From contig VTTJ01000007.1 of NCBI GenBank assembly GCA_008364785.1, forward strand, positions 186,001 through 250,000: a stretch of 64,000 nucleotides of DNA. The letters are read 5' to 3'. Source of the DNA: Bacillus sp. BGMRC 2118 (lineage in GTDB: Bacteria > Bacillota > Bacilli > Bacillales > SA4). Below the pieces are notes generated by a model. The model had not been told where the DNA came from, ran no database searches, and saw only the letters and a program-made list of their open reading frames with translations. Positions 8,505-16,787 of this stretch are shown in pieces (the stretch's first letter is position 1; each line of letters starts with the position of its first letter). The translations under genes and the position numbers were made by a program.

Positions 8505-8532
8505 ATTATAGTCATTTGTTTAGGATAGTAAA
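8505..8532 (-). promoter_or_regulatory. Candidate sigma-A promoter for sda
   Basis: On the minus strand a TTTACT (-35, 8527-8532) is followed after 16 bases by a perfect TATAAT (-10, 8505-8510), about 50 bases before the Sda start. Confidence 0.55.
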
Positions 8533-8758
8533 GAATAATTTATTAAGTCTGAAGATAGTAAAAGATAAGTTGATTGTGACGTAAATAACTGGGAGAAGTG
8601 AAGCAGTATCAATTCAATGTCTTCAAAGTATGATACAATAGAAACCTTATCTATCATCTGATGGATGAATGAGTTTTACTTATGTAATGGAAGCTATGTT
8701 TCGTAAAGACATTATTGGGTTTAACTATACAAGATTTATATAAATTGGAGATGATGCT

Positions 8759-8914
8759 ATGAGTAAAGGTAAAGGAAAGGGTGGTACCGGAAGAGGGACA
8801 GGCAAAAAAGGATGGAACCGCTGGCAATCCAGTGCAAATAAAGCAAAGAGTGCGAAACCATATAAAAGTAAAGGTGTAAAACGGCCAGCTTCAAACAATA
8901 CTGACGAGTCTTAG
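8759..8914 (+). CDS. DUF3934 small basic protein
   Basis: A 51-residue Gly/Lys-rich protein whose sequence (GGTGRGTGKKGWNRWQSSANKAKSAKPYKSKG, shown in parts: GTGRGTGKKGWNRWQ and SAKPYKSKG) matches the DUF3934 family of small Bacillus proteins. Role unknown; the high positive charge suggests nucleic-acid or phosphate contacts. It starts after GGAGATGATG and is followed by a strong terminator, so it is an independent unit. It is too short for most automatic gene calls. Confidence 0.8.
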   Translation: MSKGKGKGGTGRGTGKKGWNRWQSSANKAKSAKPYKSKGVKRPASNNTDES

Positions 8915-8926
8915 TAAATGATTCAA

Positions 8927-8965
8927 AAGCCACTGTTCGATGTTTCAAATCCAGTGGCTTCTTAG
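8927..8965. terminator. Bidirectional terminator
   Basis: AAGCCACTG (8927-8935) pairs with CAGTGGCTT (8952-8960). It separates the DUF3934 gene from the convergent HesB-like gene. Confidence 0.75.
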
Positions 8966-9277
8966 TTAAATAGATGTCACTAATTTCATTCCGAAGTTCA
9001 AAATTTCAAAGTTGTTTTTGAGTATATATCCATAGTTTTTATTATGATCAATTACTATGTCCCCATCAAGGTGAGGAATGACTATTGGATCAATTAGAAT
9101 TGTGATTGGTCCAACTATAAATACTTCATCATGTTCTGCCTGCTCAGCCTGAGCAAGTTCATACATATACGTAGCACTTCAACCAGTTGTTTGGTGCTCA
9201 TTTATCCTAATGGTTGGGTTGGGTCCAAGCTTCTTTATCAGTTGTTCTTGTGAGCTATTCGTTAAACGTACTTTCAT
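8966..9277 (-). CDS. HesB-like selenoprotein candidate (in-frame TGA = Sec33)
   Basis: Reading from the ATG at 9277 (ribosome site GAGGTGTAAAC) through one in-frame TGA (9179-9181) gives a 103-residue protein. The C-terminal part (DEVFIVGPITILIDPIVIPHL, then IVIDHNKNYGYILKN) resembles the HesB/IscA-type Fe-S family. The TGA sits at residue 33 in TTG-U-SATYMYELA, where HesB relatives carry a conserved cysteine. A HesB-like selenoprotein family (TIGR01911) is known. The reading frame stays open for 32 codons before and 70 after the TGA, with no other stop. A perfect hairpin lies 24-38 bases after it. A nonsense mutation is the alternative, but it would have to fall exactly on the ligand cysteine. 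Confidence 0.82.
9141..9155 (-). promoter_or_regulatory. Candidate bacterial SECIS hairpin in the HesB-like gene
   Basis: On the minus strand, TGCTCA-GGC-TGAGCA forms a perfect 6-bp stem with a three-base loop. The loop GG lies at +30/+31 from the TGA, within the range known for bacterial SECIS elements. Confidence 0.7.
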
Positions 9278-9337
9278 GTTTACACCTCGTTTAAATATTT
9301 TTCTATACCCATAGTAAGCGGAGAATTCAAAAACTCG

Positions 9338-9367
9338 TTGACACTCATTATAAAACTAAGATAATAT
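9338..9367 (+). promoter_or_regulatory. Candidate sigma-A promoter of the T-box leader
   Basis: TTGACA at 9338-9343, then after 17-18 bases ATAATA/TAATAT at 9361-9367. It lies right before the T-box leader. Confidence 0.6.
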
Positions 9368-9371
9368 AGTT

Positions 9372-9690
9372 TCAATTAATACGGTTTTAGAAGGCTATGA
9401 AGAGAAGAGTAGTTTTGATTATTTATTTTCAGAGAGCTCCGGTTGGTGGGATGGAGTAATAATGATCTTAATGAAAAAAGGCTCGGAGCTTCGCACGGAT
9501 CTAAGAGAGTTCTTAGTGATACTGCGACGGGATCTCCCGTTATTGAGATAGAGTATAATCAGTTTAATTAAATTGACGTACTCGAAGAGATTGATATGGT
9601 GACATATCAATAAACTGGGGTGGTACCACGGAGCTGAAAACTCTCGTCCTCAAGATGAATAATCTTGGGGGTGAGAGTTTTTTTGTTTTT
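9372..9690 (+). ncRNA. T-box riboswitch, candidate lysine specifier AAA
   Basis: The leader has stem I signatures: GAAGAGTAG (AGUA-box region, about 9402-9412), CAGAGAG followed by a GGTTGGTG distal loop (about 9430-9448), and GAA-AAA-A-GG at 9473-9480, where AAA (9476-9478) would be the specifier codon for lysine. The T-box sequence GGGGTGGTACCACGG is at 9617-9631. A strong terminator (AACTCTC...GAGAGTT with an inner CAAGAT/ATCTTG stem and a T run, 9639-9684) follows. Uncharged tRNA-Lys would favour the antiterminator and allow lysS transcription. The specifier fits the downstream gene. Confidence 0.9.
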
Positions 9691-9692
9691 TA

Positions 9693-9860
9693 ATGGCTCA
9701 ATTCTATAACTTTGTTGCTTTTCGTACACATATTCTGTGTGTACAACCAGTGTTAGAAGCAAAACGGGTTGATTTGAAAAAGAATTGCCTAAATACTAAA
9801 GTGAAAATTCGGATTTTGAAATTTTTACTCTAAAGCAACCATCTATCAAAAAAAGCCTTT
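9693..9860 (-). repeat. Intergenic repeat family, copy R3 (inverted)
   Basis: This copy is in the opposite orientation to R1, R2, R4 and R6. Read on the minus strand it has GGTTGCTTT near its start, GTACACACAGAATATGTGTAC in the middle region and AAAAGCAACAAAGTTATAGAA at the end. It is moderately diverged. It lies between the T-box terminator and the ribosome site of lysS, so any lysS transcript carries it in the leader. Confidence 0.75.
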
Positions 9861-9885
9861 TTAATAAAAATTAGGAGGAAGTCAT

Positions 9886-11346
9886 ATGAATAACGGACAA
9901 TCAGAAATGAAAATAGAAAAAATAGAACAATTGAAATCATTTGGTATATCAGCATATCCTGAAAAATTTTCAACAAATTATGAGCTAGTTGAGGCATCAC
10001 AGCTAGAAGACGGTACCTCTGCAGTCCATGTTGCTGGTAGGATAATGGGGATTAGAAACTTTCGGAAGCTAAGTTTTATTACAATTTCCGATATACAAGG
10101 TACTTTACAACTTCTATTGAAATTGGACGAGGTTGGTGAAGATCTGTTTGAGCAATTTCATGTGTTTTTTGACATCGGGGATTTTATAGGTGTTCAAGGA
10201 CATATTTACACAACTCAAACAAACGAGAAGACATTACGAATTGAGAGCTACGTTTTTCTTGGTAAGTCTTTAAGAACGTTACCAGAAAAGTGGCACGGTT
10301 TAACTAATGTTGATACTCGATATAGACTTAGATATTTAGATATGTTGATGACGAAAGAAACACAATCACGTTTACTAACAAGGTCAAGGATGGTACGTGC
10401 AATTCGGAATTTTTTTGAAGAGGAAGATTTTTTAGAAGTTGAAACACCTGTCTTGCAGCATACTTCTTCTGGAGCTTTAGCAAAGCCCTTTAAAACCTAT
10501 CATCATTCTCTCGATACAGACTTAAACTTACGGATTGCACCAGAAACATATTTAAAGAGGTTAATTGTCGGTGGATTTACTAGAGTTTTTGAATTTGCAA
10601 AATGTTTTAGAAATGAAGGAATTAGCCCACAACATTTGCAAGAATTTACAATGGTTGAAGGATACGCAGCTTACTGGAACTATGAGGATACGATGAAGCT
10701 AATGCGTGAGATGATTTTATATGTTCTAAAACAAACGTTTCAAACAACTACGATTACAATAGATGGACAATTAGTAGACTTTTAATTAGAATGGAACATT
10801 ATTTCTCTTAGGGATTTAATATTGAAAGATACTGGAATTGATATTGATCTGTTTCCTGATGTAAAAGATTTATACGAAGAGTCGGTAAAAAGAAAGATTA
10901 ACTTAGATCATGATAATCTTACTTCATTGGGGAGAGGGAATTTTATTGACGTATTGTACAAGAAAATGTGTCGGCCACAACTGGTAAAACCAACATTTTT
11001 AATCAATCATCCTATTGATTTGTCACCACTTGCAAGAGCAAATGATGAAAATCCAGAACTAACAGACCGGTACCAATTAGTCGTAAATGGAGCGGAAATC
11101 ATAAATGCCTATTCTGAGTTAGTTGACCCACTTGAACAAAGAAGAAGGCTAGAAGCTCAATCACTGCAAAAATATAATGGGGACACTGAGGCGATGGAGA
11201 TGGATGAAGATTATCTCTTGGCAATGGAATATGGAATGCCCCCTATATCTGGATTCGGTTTTGGAATTGAAAGGCTGTTAATGGTATTAACTGACTCTGA
11301 AACGATAAAAGATTGTGTGTTCTTTCCTTTAACTAAAAAGCTTTAG
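9886..11346 (+). pseudogene. lysS: Class II lysyl-tRNA synthetase, broken by one TAA
   Basis: The reading frame encodes a full class II LysRS: an N-terminal OB-fold anticodon domain (about residues 40-140), motif 1 (FFEEEDFLEVETPVL), motif 2 (FRNEGIS...EFTMVEGY) and motif 3 (GFGFGIERLL) near the C-terminus. One in-frame TAA at 10783-10785 (codon 300) interrupts it between VDF and LEWNIISLRDLI; the frame is otherwise open to 11346. A single base change (for example CAA or TTA to TAA) would explain it. The first part alone lacks motif 3 and would not be active. This is probably a second, accessory copy under T-box control, and a housekeeping lysS should exist elsewhere. A sequencing error is possible. 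Confidence 0.85.
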
Positions 11347-11348
11347 TT

Positions 11349-11396
11349 AAAACTACTTGGTGACTGCTATTTTATCTGCAGTCACCAAGTAGTTTT
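11349..11396. terminator. Bidirectional terminator, 19-bp perfect stem
   Basis: AAAACTACTTGGTGACTGC (11349-11367) pairs perfectly with 11378-11396. It separates the lysS copy from the convergent membrane-protein gene. Confidence 0.9.
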
Positions 11397-11398
11397 AA

Positions 11399-12043
11399 TT
11401 ATTGCATAAAGTTATAAAAATTCTCAAAACGAGGATCATCATCTACTGTTTTTTCGTAATCCTCAAACATTTTGTCTATGTCCTCTTGAGTTCGAACTTT
11501 AAGTTTCCATGTTGAGATTTTTTCAGTACCTTCATATATATTTACATTCCACTCTCCACTTTGTGAAAAAGTAAAAGAAGGCATTTTGTACACTTCATTT
11601 GCTTGAATTGTTTCAAGTAGTATTTTTTCTCGTTTGTCATTAATTTTCGTAACCTTCAATTCTTGACTAGTTTTATCTGGTGCAACAAATTCGAAGCGTA
11701 CTTCATTCTCATCCAAATCTTCCCATGACACAACAGTTAACTCAAAGGGTTCATCTATCGTAAATAACTTATTCTGTAAGTAGCCAATTTTCTCGATATC
11801 TCCATCAATAAAATGTTCATCTGTAGCGTATGTTACGGTTAAGAAAGGGGGAGTTGCCGTTACATAAGAATAAACACCATAAAATATGAGTAAAGAACCG
11901 CCTATTGTAAAGATACGAAAAAACTTTTTAAATTCTTGATCATCAAAATCTCTCATCATTTCACTTTCTGGTGCTGATTTTCTTATCCAAAAGATGATTA
12001 ACCCAATGACTAACATGGTAAAGCCAATAACAAATGGAATCAT
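11399..12043 (-). CDS. Two-TM membrane protein with extracytoplasmic domain, unknown
   Basis: A 214-residue protein with a hydrophobic N-terminal helix (residues about 2-19), a charged stretch, a second helix (about 45-63) and then a soluble, acidic domain of about 150 residues rich in beta-prone segments (FELTVVSWEDLDENEVRFEFV, in parts). It ends with an acidic helix. The start follows a GGTGTG-type ribosome site. No family recognised. The domain probably sits outside the membrane. Confidence 0.75.
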   Translation of the reverse strand: MIPFVIGFTMLVIGLIIFWIRKSAPESEMMRDFDDQEFKKFFRIFTIGGSLLIFYGVYSYVTATPPFLTVTYATDEHFIDGDIEKIGYLQNKLFTIDEPFELTVVSWEDLDENEVRFEFVAPDKTSQELKVTKINDKREKILLETIQANEVYKMPSFTFSQSGEWNVNIYEGTEKISTWKLKVRTQEDIDKMFEDYEKTVDDDPRFENFYNFMQ

Positions 12044-12192
12044 TCTAACACACCTTTCCGAGTTTAAAAGACTACAAAACTATTTATAATAGGTATATAG
12101 TTTTAATGTGTTAATGATACCAAAAATTGTAAGTGCTGTGAATGTGTATAGTATTTTACTTTCTGTAGATGTTAAAAAAGAGGTGAAGATAT

Positions 12193-12378
12193 ATGAAAAA
12201 TCGTGATAAGGTAGAAAATTTAAATTATCAGTTTGGGAAAGCAGGACTAGATGGGACCAATATACAAGTATCAAGTTTTCCTATTGTGGGAGATATTGAT
12301 AGTGAAGCAGAAATTGAAGCAATGCGTTTTGATGAAGACGGAATAACTGGAGCAAAAAAGGAAAATGACAATGTATAG
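12193..12378 (+). CDS. Small acidic protein, 61 aa, unknown
   Basis: The ATG follows AAAGAGGTGAAGATAT, a strong ribosome site, and the gene ends before a strong terminator. The product is soluble and acidic with a pattern such as SSFPIVGDIDSEAEIEAMRFDEDG. No signal peptide or membrane segment. I do not recognise it; small acidic proteins like this are common in Bacillus. Confidence 0.65.
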   Translation: MKNRDKVENLNYQFGKAGLDGTNIQVSSFPIVGDIDSEAEIEAMRFDEDGITGAKKENDNV

Positions 12379-12450
12379 TAAAAAGTCTAATTAAATTTAA
12401 TGAAACTATATGTTTAAACTTGGTGAGACAATCTCAATTTTATTAAAGTG

Positions 12451-12496
12451 TATCCCATACTTTTTCTCATTTTAGAAAAAGGTGGGATATTTTTTT
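12451..12496 (+). terminator. Rho-independent terminator
   Basis: TATCCCATACTTTTT (12451-12465) pairs with AAAAAGGTGGGATA (12476-12489), followed by seven T. The T run merges into repeat copy R4. Confidence 0.85.
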
Positions 12497-12674
12497 CGAA
12501 TAGATTGTTGCTTTCTAGTAAAAATCTCAGGAAGCCGCATTTTTACCTTAGTATCTAATTACTACTAACATAAAGAGAGTTGCTCTTTTCTAATTCAACC
12601 TCAATTTACTTAAAAAATGGTTGTACACCCAGGATAATTGTGCAAAAAGCAACAAAGTTTTAGAAAAGAGCCTT
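12493..12674 (+). repeat. Intergenic repeat family, copy R4
   Basis: It starts TTTTCGAATAGATTGTTGCTTTC, in the middle of the 5' arm, because the terminal AAGGCTG has been replaced by the upstream terminator. The rest matches R2 and R6, including the TAAAAAT...ATTTTTA hairpin and the end TTTTAGAAAAGAGCCTT. Confidence 0.82.
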
Positions 12675-12761
12675 ATTTTTTCATGAATTAGTAGGATTGT
12701 TGTAGAATGTGTTGAATCCTTAAATATGTATTCTATAGCTAGGTTAAGTACAGGGGGAAAT

Positions 12762-13100
12762 ATGAAAAGAAAGATCAGTGTATCAATTATCGTCTTGATA
12801 GTATTATTTGTCCTATGGTGGGTGAAATGTGTATATTTTATTCCTCAGTTTCAAAATGGACCAAATAAATCATTGGTTTCAGCAGATGTTAGATTAGAAT
12901 TAGTTACTGATTCACCTGAACCTGAAAAATTAGGAGTAATCGTCCCAAAATTTATTCCGTTTTGGAAGACAGTTGGTAAGGTAGAAGGTGAAATCGAAGG
13001 GACATTGTGGGAGTTTACTAGTAATGGAGACAAATATGTTCTCTACTCCGCAAAAACAGAAATGCCATGGAGGTATATATATAAATATACTGAAAACTAA
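12762..13100 (+). CDS. Membrane-anchored or secreted small protein, unknown
   Basis: A 112-residue protein with a basic start (MKRK) and one long hydrophobic segment (about residues 5-24), followed by about 85 residues that would lie outside the cell and are predicted mostly beta. It ends MPWRYIYKYTEN. No lipobox cysteine. The start at 12762 follows CAGGGGGAAAT; an in-frame ATG further upstream lacks a ribosome site. Function unknown. Confidence 0.7.
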   Translation: MKRKISVSIIVLIVLFVLWWVKCVYFIPQFQNGPNKSLVSADVRLELVTDSPEPEKLGVIVPKFIPFWKTVGKVEGEIEGTLWEFTSNGDKYVLYSAKTEMPWRYIYKYTEN

Positions 13101-13122
13101 GGTACTATTTAGGAAGAGAGTA

Positions 13123-13163
13123 AAAAATGATGACCAATTTTTTGAAAGGTCATCATTTTTTTG
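13123..13163 (+). terminator. Rho-independent terminator
   Basis: AAATGATGACC (from about 13125) pairs with GGTCATCATTT (from 13149), followed by a T run. It lies between convergent genes. Confidence 0.85.
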
Positions 13164-13177
13164 TTTATTTATCTATA

Positions 13178-13882
13178 CTATCTTTTGTTAGGAATTTCAC
13201 AGCCATTTTCATCACATGTAATACCTTCATCTGTTACTTCAGTAAATGGACCGTCTTGGTTAGCAATTTCTTCTATTGCTTGAATAAATGTTTCGGTCGG
13301 TTGTGCACCAGTGATGGCATATTTACGATTGATGAGGAAAAATGGAATGCTGCGTATACCCAGATCTGATGCTTCTTGTTGATCAGCATGAACTTCTGCT
13401 GCCATATCATCACTAGCAAGCATTTTTCGTACTTCTTCTTCGTTTAATCCAACTTCCTTTGCCAGTTCAACAAGTGTTTGGTGATCACCAATGTGCTTGG
13501 ATTCTGTATAATAAGCATGTAATAAACGGTCAGTCATTTCATTCATAAGTCCATGCTTTTTCGCCAACATTGTCAATCTATGAGCATCAAACGTATTTGT
13601 TAGAATCAATGTATCAAGCTGAAAATCAAGCCCAACTTCTTTGGCCATTTTCTTTAAATTTTCATTATTAGCTTTGGATTGTTCTATGCTAATTCCATAT
13701 TTTTTCGCGATGGCTTCGCTTAAGTTCATGTTAATATCCTTCGGTTGTGTTGGATCTAGTTGGAAGCTTCGATATTCTACCTTCACATTTATATTTGTTT
13801 TAGTGAGAGCGTCTTCCAGACGCTTTTTGCCGATTGAGCAAAATGGTCAAGCAAAGTCAGTCCACATTTCAATTAAAACCAT
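13178..13882 (-). CDS. DsbA/FrnE-family selenoprotein candidate (U-P-F-C active site)
   Basis: Translation from the ATG at 13882 (GGAGG eight bases upstream) through one in-frame TGA (13847-13849, codon 12) gives a 234-residue DsbA/FrnE-type oxidoreductase. The start reads MVLIEMWTDFA-U-PFCSIGKKR; the family normally has C-P-F-C here, so the TGA stands exactly at the first redox cysteine. The helical insertion (residues about 70-150) and the ...RSIPFFLINRKYAITGAQPTETF block with the conserved cis-Pro follow. A perfect hairpin lies 24-40 bases after the TGA. Without read-through, only an N-terminally truncated protein lacking the active site could be made. Likely role: thiol-disulfide or related redox chemistry in the cytoplasm, as no signal peptide is present. 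It could also be a nonsense mutant. Confidence 0.85.
13808..13824 (-). promoter_or_regulatory. Candidate bacterial SECIS hairpin in the DsbA-like gene
   Basis: On the minus strand, AGCGTCT-GGA-AGACGCT forms a perfect 7-bp stem with a three-base loop. The loop GG lies at +30/+31 from the TGA, the same distance as in the HesB-like gene. Confidence 0.72.
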
Positions 13883-13957
13883 GATCATTACCTCCAATTC
13901 AATATGCCATTTAGTATAACTTCACAGTAGGATTTTAGTCCACTAATGTGCTTATAC

Positions 13958-14206
13958 CTATTTGGTCAATTGAACGATTATTGCCCCAACAATAGCCCCG
14001 AGCGTAGCTAATCCAGCTGTCATCATATACAAAATATCTGCTAAAATGGCCATTTCAGGTGAAGGGAAGATATAAACCTTTACAGCTAGAACGATTGTGG
14101 TAAATAGACAAAAAAGTGAAGGAAGCCATTTAATGAGTGTGTTTTTAGCTTTTCTAAAAAATAATGGCAAGCTAAGGCTTATGAGTAGGATAAAAATGAA
14201 ATACAT
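13958..14206 (-). CDS. Small membrane protein, 82 aa, unknown
   Basis: Three hydrophobic segments fill most of this protein (about residues 2-17, 28-46 and 55-78), joined by a short basic loop (FFRKAKNTLIKW). The ATG at 14206 is chosen because AAAGG lies at proper spacing; the ATG at 14215 overlaps that site. No family recognised. Confidence 0.65.
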   Translation of the reverse strand: MYFIFILLISLSLPLFFRKAKNTLIKWLPSLFCLFTTIVLAVKVYIFPSPEMAILADILYMMTAGLATLGAIVGAIIVQLTK

Positions 14207-14418
14207 ACAGATCATCCTTTCTATTTATCTCATTAGACGAAACGAAGGTGATTGTAGTTACTAGTCATTACCTCATTTTTTAGTTTATAGGAGTTGTGTT
14301 AAATAAAAGGGAGGTGTAATAATTTGTACGAAAATTGTAACCTTCTAGGGGTTGAGCTAATAATTTTTTTTACGTGAGCATGGTATGATAAAAGTATGTT
14401 TACCGTATAGGAGGAATT

Positions 14419-15501
14419 ATGTTAAACCAACATTTATTGAAAGAAGCTACAGAATTTATTCAATTATGCTATAGCGAATTAAATATTCCTGATACAGAAA
14501 CCCAAACAAGGCTAGAAGAAATAACAATAGAAATACAAAGTAAAGGATACTATACACATACATTTGTTGAATTAGAATATGGTGCAAAAGTTGCATGGAG
14601 AAATAGTAATCGTTGCATTGGTAGGTTATTCTGGGACCAATTAGTTGTTAGAGATAAAAGGCATTTAAAATCTGAACAAGAAATCGCCACAGCTATATTT
14701 GAACATATCGATCTTGCAACTAACAGGGGGAAAATTAAACCTACTATAACGATATTCCCGCAACAAACAACATCAAACCAGTTGAGAATTTGGAATCATC
14801 AACTAATCCGATATGCGGGCTATGAGACGGAAGAAGGAGTCATAGGAGATTCACATTCTGTTCCATTTACGAACATCTGTATTAAATTAGGTTGGGAACC
14901 AAAGTTTGGACCATTTGACGTACTTCCGATAGTCATTCAACAAAATCATAATGAACCAATATGGTTCGAGATAGAGGACAAGTATATACTACAAGTTCCA
15001 ATTCGCCATCCTTTTCTCTCGTGGTTTGAGGATTTGCAACTTAAATGGTATGCAGTACCAATGATAGCAGATATGATTCTAGAAATTGGTGGAATTACAT
15101 ATACAGCAGCTCCGTTTAATGGATGGTACATGGGGACAGAAATTGGTGCACGAAATCTTGCAGATGAAGATCGATATAACATGCTACCTCGAATTGCTGA
15201 TTTAATGGGGCTTGAGCGAAAAAGTAATCGTTCTCTTTGGAAGGACAGAGCGTTACTTGAGTTAAATACTGCTGTACTGTTCTCTTTCAAGGAAGCGGGA
15301 GTTAGTATTGTTGATCACCATACAGCTGCACAACAGTTTAAAGTATTTGAGGAACAAGAAATAGAACAAGGTCGATATGTAACTGGAAATTGGGCTTGGC
15401 TAATTCCCCCTATTTCTCCTGCAACAACTCATATTTTTCATAAGCGTTATAACAATGAAAAACTAAAACCCAATTATTTATATCAGTCAAAACCCTATTA
15501 A
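14419..15501 (+). CDS. nos: Nitric oxide synthase oxygenase
   Basis: The protein (360 aa) is a full bacterial NOS oxygenase. It has WRNSNRCIGRLFW with the heme-ligand Cys near residue 66, the substrate region with GWYMGTEIGARNLAD near residues 235-250, and the C-terminal GNWAWLIPPISPATTHIFH pterin/dimer region. It oxidises L-arginine to citrulline and nitric oxide in the cytoplasm, taking electrons from separate flavodoxin-type reductases because bacterial forms lack a reductase domain. In Bacillus, NO gives protection against oxidative stress and some antibiotics. The ATG follows TATAGGAGGAATT, and the gene is a single unit with its own terminator. Confidence 0.97.
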   Translation: MLNQHLLKEATEFIQLCYSELNIPDTETQTRLEEITIEIQSKGYYTHTFVELEYGAKVAWRNSNRCIGRLFWDQLVVRDKRHLKSEQEIATAIFEHIDLATNRGKIKPTITIFPQQTTSNQLRIWNHQLIRYAGYETEEGVIGDSHSVPFTNICIKLGWEPKFGPFDVLPIVIQQNHNEPIWFEIEDKYILQVPIRHPFLSWFEDLQLKWYAVPMIADMILEIGGITYTAAPFNGWYMGTEIGARNLADEDRYNMLPRIADLMGLERKSNRSLWKDRALLELNTAVLFSFKEAGVSIVDHHTAAQQFKVFEEQEIEQGRYVTGNWAWLIPPISPATTHIFHKRYNNEKLKPNYLYQSKPY

Positions 15502-15530
15502 GCCAACATCTAGTTGGCTTTTTTTTTTAG
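15501..15530 (+). terminator. Rho-independent terminator of nos
   Basis: AGCCAAC (15501-15507) pairs with GTTGGCT (15513-15519), followed by a run of nine T. Confidence 0.88.
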
Positions 15531-15589
15531 ACATATGCCTAATTTATGAATAACAAGGGTAATCGCCCATTCATTATATGGGTACCCGA

Positions 15590-15598
15590 CATATGTTA
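15590..15598 (+). promoter_or_regulatory. Candidate mother-cell sigma -10 box
   Basis: CATATGTTA fits the CATANNNTA -10 pattern of SigK (and is near SigE), 29 bases before a YjcZ-type gene. The -35 region is not convincing. Confidence 0.35.
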
Positions 15599-15626
15599 TA
15601 ACAAATGAACCTGGAGGTGTTGATTG

Positions 15627-15722
15627 ATGAGTCATGGAACAGGTTATGGCGCAGGATTTGCGTTAATCGTAGTGTTGTTTATTTTATTAGTGATTGTTGG
15701 TTCTGCATACGTTGGATGGTAA
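15627..15722 (+). CDS. YjcZ-family sporulation peptide
   Basis: A 31-residue peptide: a Gly-rich head (SHGTGYGAG), one membrane helix (FALIVVLFILLVIVG) and a short tail ending GW. This is the form of YjcZ-type peptides, which are made in sporulating Bacillus cells. The ATG follows CTGGAGGTGTTGATTG. A second peptide of the same family lies 40 bases downstream, so the two form a tandem pair, with a possible SigK-type promoter in front. Confidence 0.85.
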   Translation: MSHGTGYGAGFALIVVLFILLVIVGSAYVGW

Positions 15723-15762
15723 ACCAAACGATTTATAAATAGAAAATAAAGGAGGAGATTTT

Positions 15763-15873
15763 ATGTACGGTTGTGGTTATTCAGCTCCAGTATATGGTGG
15801 CGGTGACAATACGTTTGTGTTAATCGTTGTGCTTTTCATTTTATTAATTATTGTTGGTGCAACGTTAGTTTAA
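15763..15873 (+). CDS. YjcZ-family sporulation peptide
   Basis: A 36-residue peptide with a Gly/Tyr-rich head (MYGCGYSAPVYGGGDN) and the typical helix FVLIVVLFILLIIVGA. It follows a perfect AAAGGAGGAGATTTT ribosome site and ends before a terminator. The helix is nearly identical to the one in the YjcZ-like gene at 50.9-51.1 kb, so these are members of one paralogous group within the window. Confidence 0.87.
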   Translation: MYGCGYSAPVYGGGDNTFVLIVVLFILLIIVGATLV

Positions 15874-15887
15874 TTTAAATCAGCAAA

Positions 15888-15913
15888 AGGCTGCCGTAGC
15901 GCAGTCTTTTTTC
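15888..15913 (+). terminator. Rho-independent terminator
   Basis: AGGCTGC pairs with GCAGTCT (one G-T pair) around a six-base loop, then a T run. It closes the YjcZ pair. Confidence 0.8.
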
Positions 15914-15975
15914 TTGTCTTTTTTCTAGTAAATAGGAAATAATGAATAAGTAAAATTGAAAAATGGGGTGTACAT

Positions 15976-16695
15976 ATGGAATCATTAAAAGGAAAAGTTG
16001 CCATTGTAACAGGTGCTGGTAGAGGAATTGGTCGAGCTACAGCAATCGCTTTAGCAAAAGAAGGTGTAAATATTGGGTTAATCGGGTTATCTATGGATAA
16101 TCTTGAGAAAGTTGCATCAGAGTTAACAAATTTAGGTGTTGAAGTATCTGCAGCTTCTGCAGATGTATCAGATTTAGAAGCCGTGACTCATGCAGTTGAG
16201 CACATTAAATCAGATTTAGGAGCCATTGATATTTTAATTAACAATGCAGGAACAGCTAAGTTTGGTGGATTTTTAGATTTGTCACCTGAGGAATGGGAGC
16301 AAATTATTCGTGTAAATGTAATGGGAGTATATAATGTGACAAGAGCTGTATTACCAGAAATGATTGAGAGAAAAACAGGAGACATTATCAACATTTCGTC
16401 ATCTGCCGGTCAAAAGGGTGCTCCTGTAACAAGTGCATACAGCTCTTCAAAATTTGCAGTTCTTGGATTAACTGAATCGTTAATGCTCGAAGTCAGGAAG
16501 CATAATATTCGTGTAAGTGCATTAACTCCTAGTACAGTAGCGACTGACTTAGCACTTGATACAAATCTAATTAGTGAAAATGATCCTAATCGTTTTATGC
16601 AGCCAGAAGATTTAGCAGAGTTAATGGTATCAAACTTGAAACTTAATCGTCGGGTATTTGTAAAGACGGCAGGTTTATGGTCAACGAATCCATAA
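15976..16695 (+). CDS. Short-chain dehydrogenase/reductase, FabG-like
   Basis: The protein (239 aa) has the classical SDR order: [10 protein letters not shown] cofactor motif near residue 12, the Asp-Val pair after the third strand (ADVSD), NNAG near residue 89, the catalytic Ser of NISSSAG and the Tyr-x-x-x-Lys of YSSSKFAV. It is like 3-oxoacyl-ACP reductases in overall pattern but probably a general ketone reductase that uses NADPH. The start follows a weak GGGGTGT site. It stands alone. Confidence 0.92.
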   Translation: MESLKGKVAIVTGAGRGIGRATAIALAKEGVNIGLIGLSMDNLEKVASELTNLGVEVSAASADVSDLEAVTHAVEHIKSDLGAIDILINNAGTAKFGGFLDLSPEEWEQIIRVNVMGVYNVTRAVLPEMIERKTGDIINISSSAGQKGAPVTSAYSSSKFAVLGLTESLMLEVRKHNIRVSALTPSTVATDLALDTNLISENDPNRFMQPEDLAELMVSNLKLNRRVFVKTAGLWSTNP

Positions 16696-16787
16696 GTGGG
16701 TAAACGCACATTTTCTAGGTACAAGTTGATAGGCCAAAGTCTATTACATATGATGCTGTATATCTGAACAACAAAGGAGAGCAGATC

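Noticed and set aside
8455..8640. DnaA boxes upstream of sda
   Set aside because: In B. subtilis sda has several, but no close match to TTATCCACA was found.
8757..8948. Minus-strand ORF over the DUF3934 gene
   Set aside because: Shadow ORF without ribosome site; the plus-strand gene matches a known family.
9419..9610. Minus-strand ORF of 63 codons
   Set aside because: It lies inside the T-box leader and has no ribosome site.
10783..10785. Recoding of TAA in lysS
   Set aside because: TAA is not known to be recoded in Bacillus and no signal surrounds it; nonsense mutation or error is simpler.
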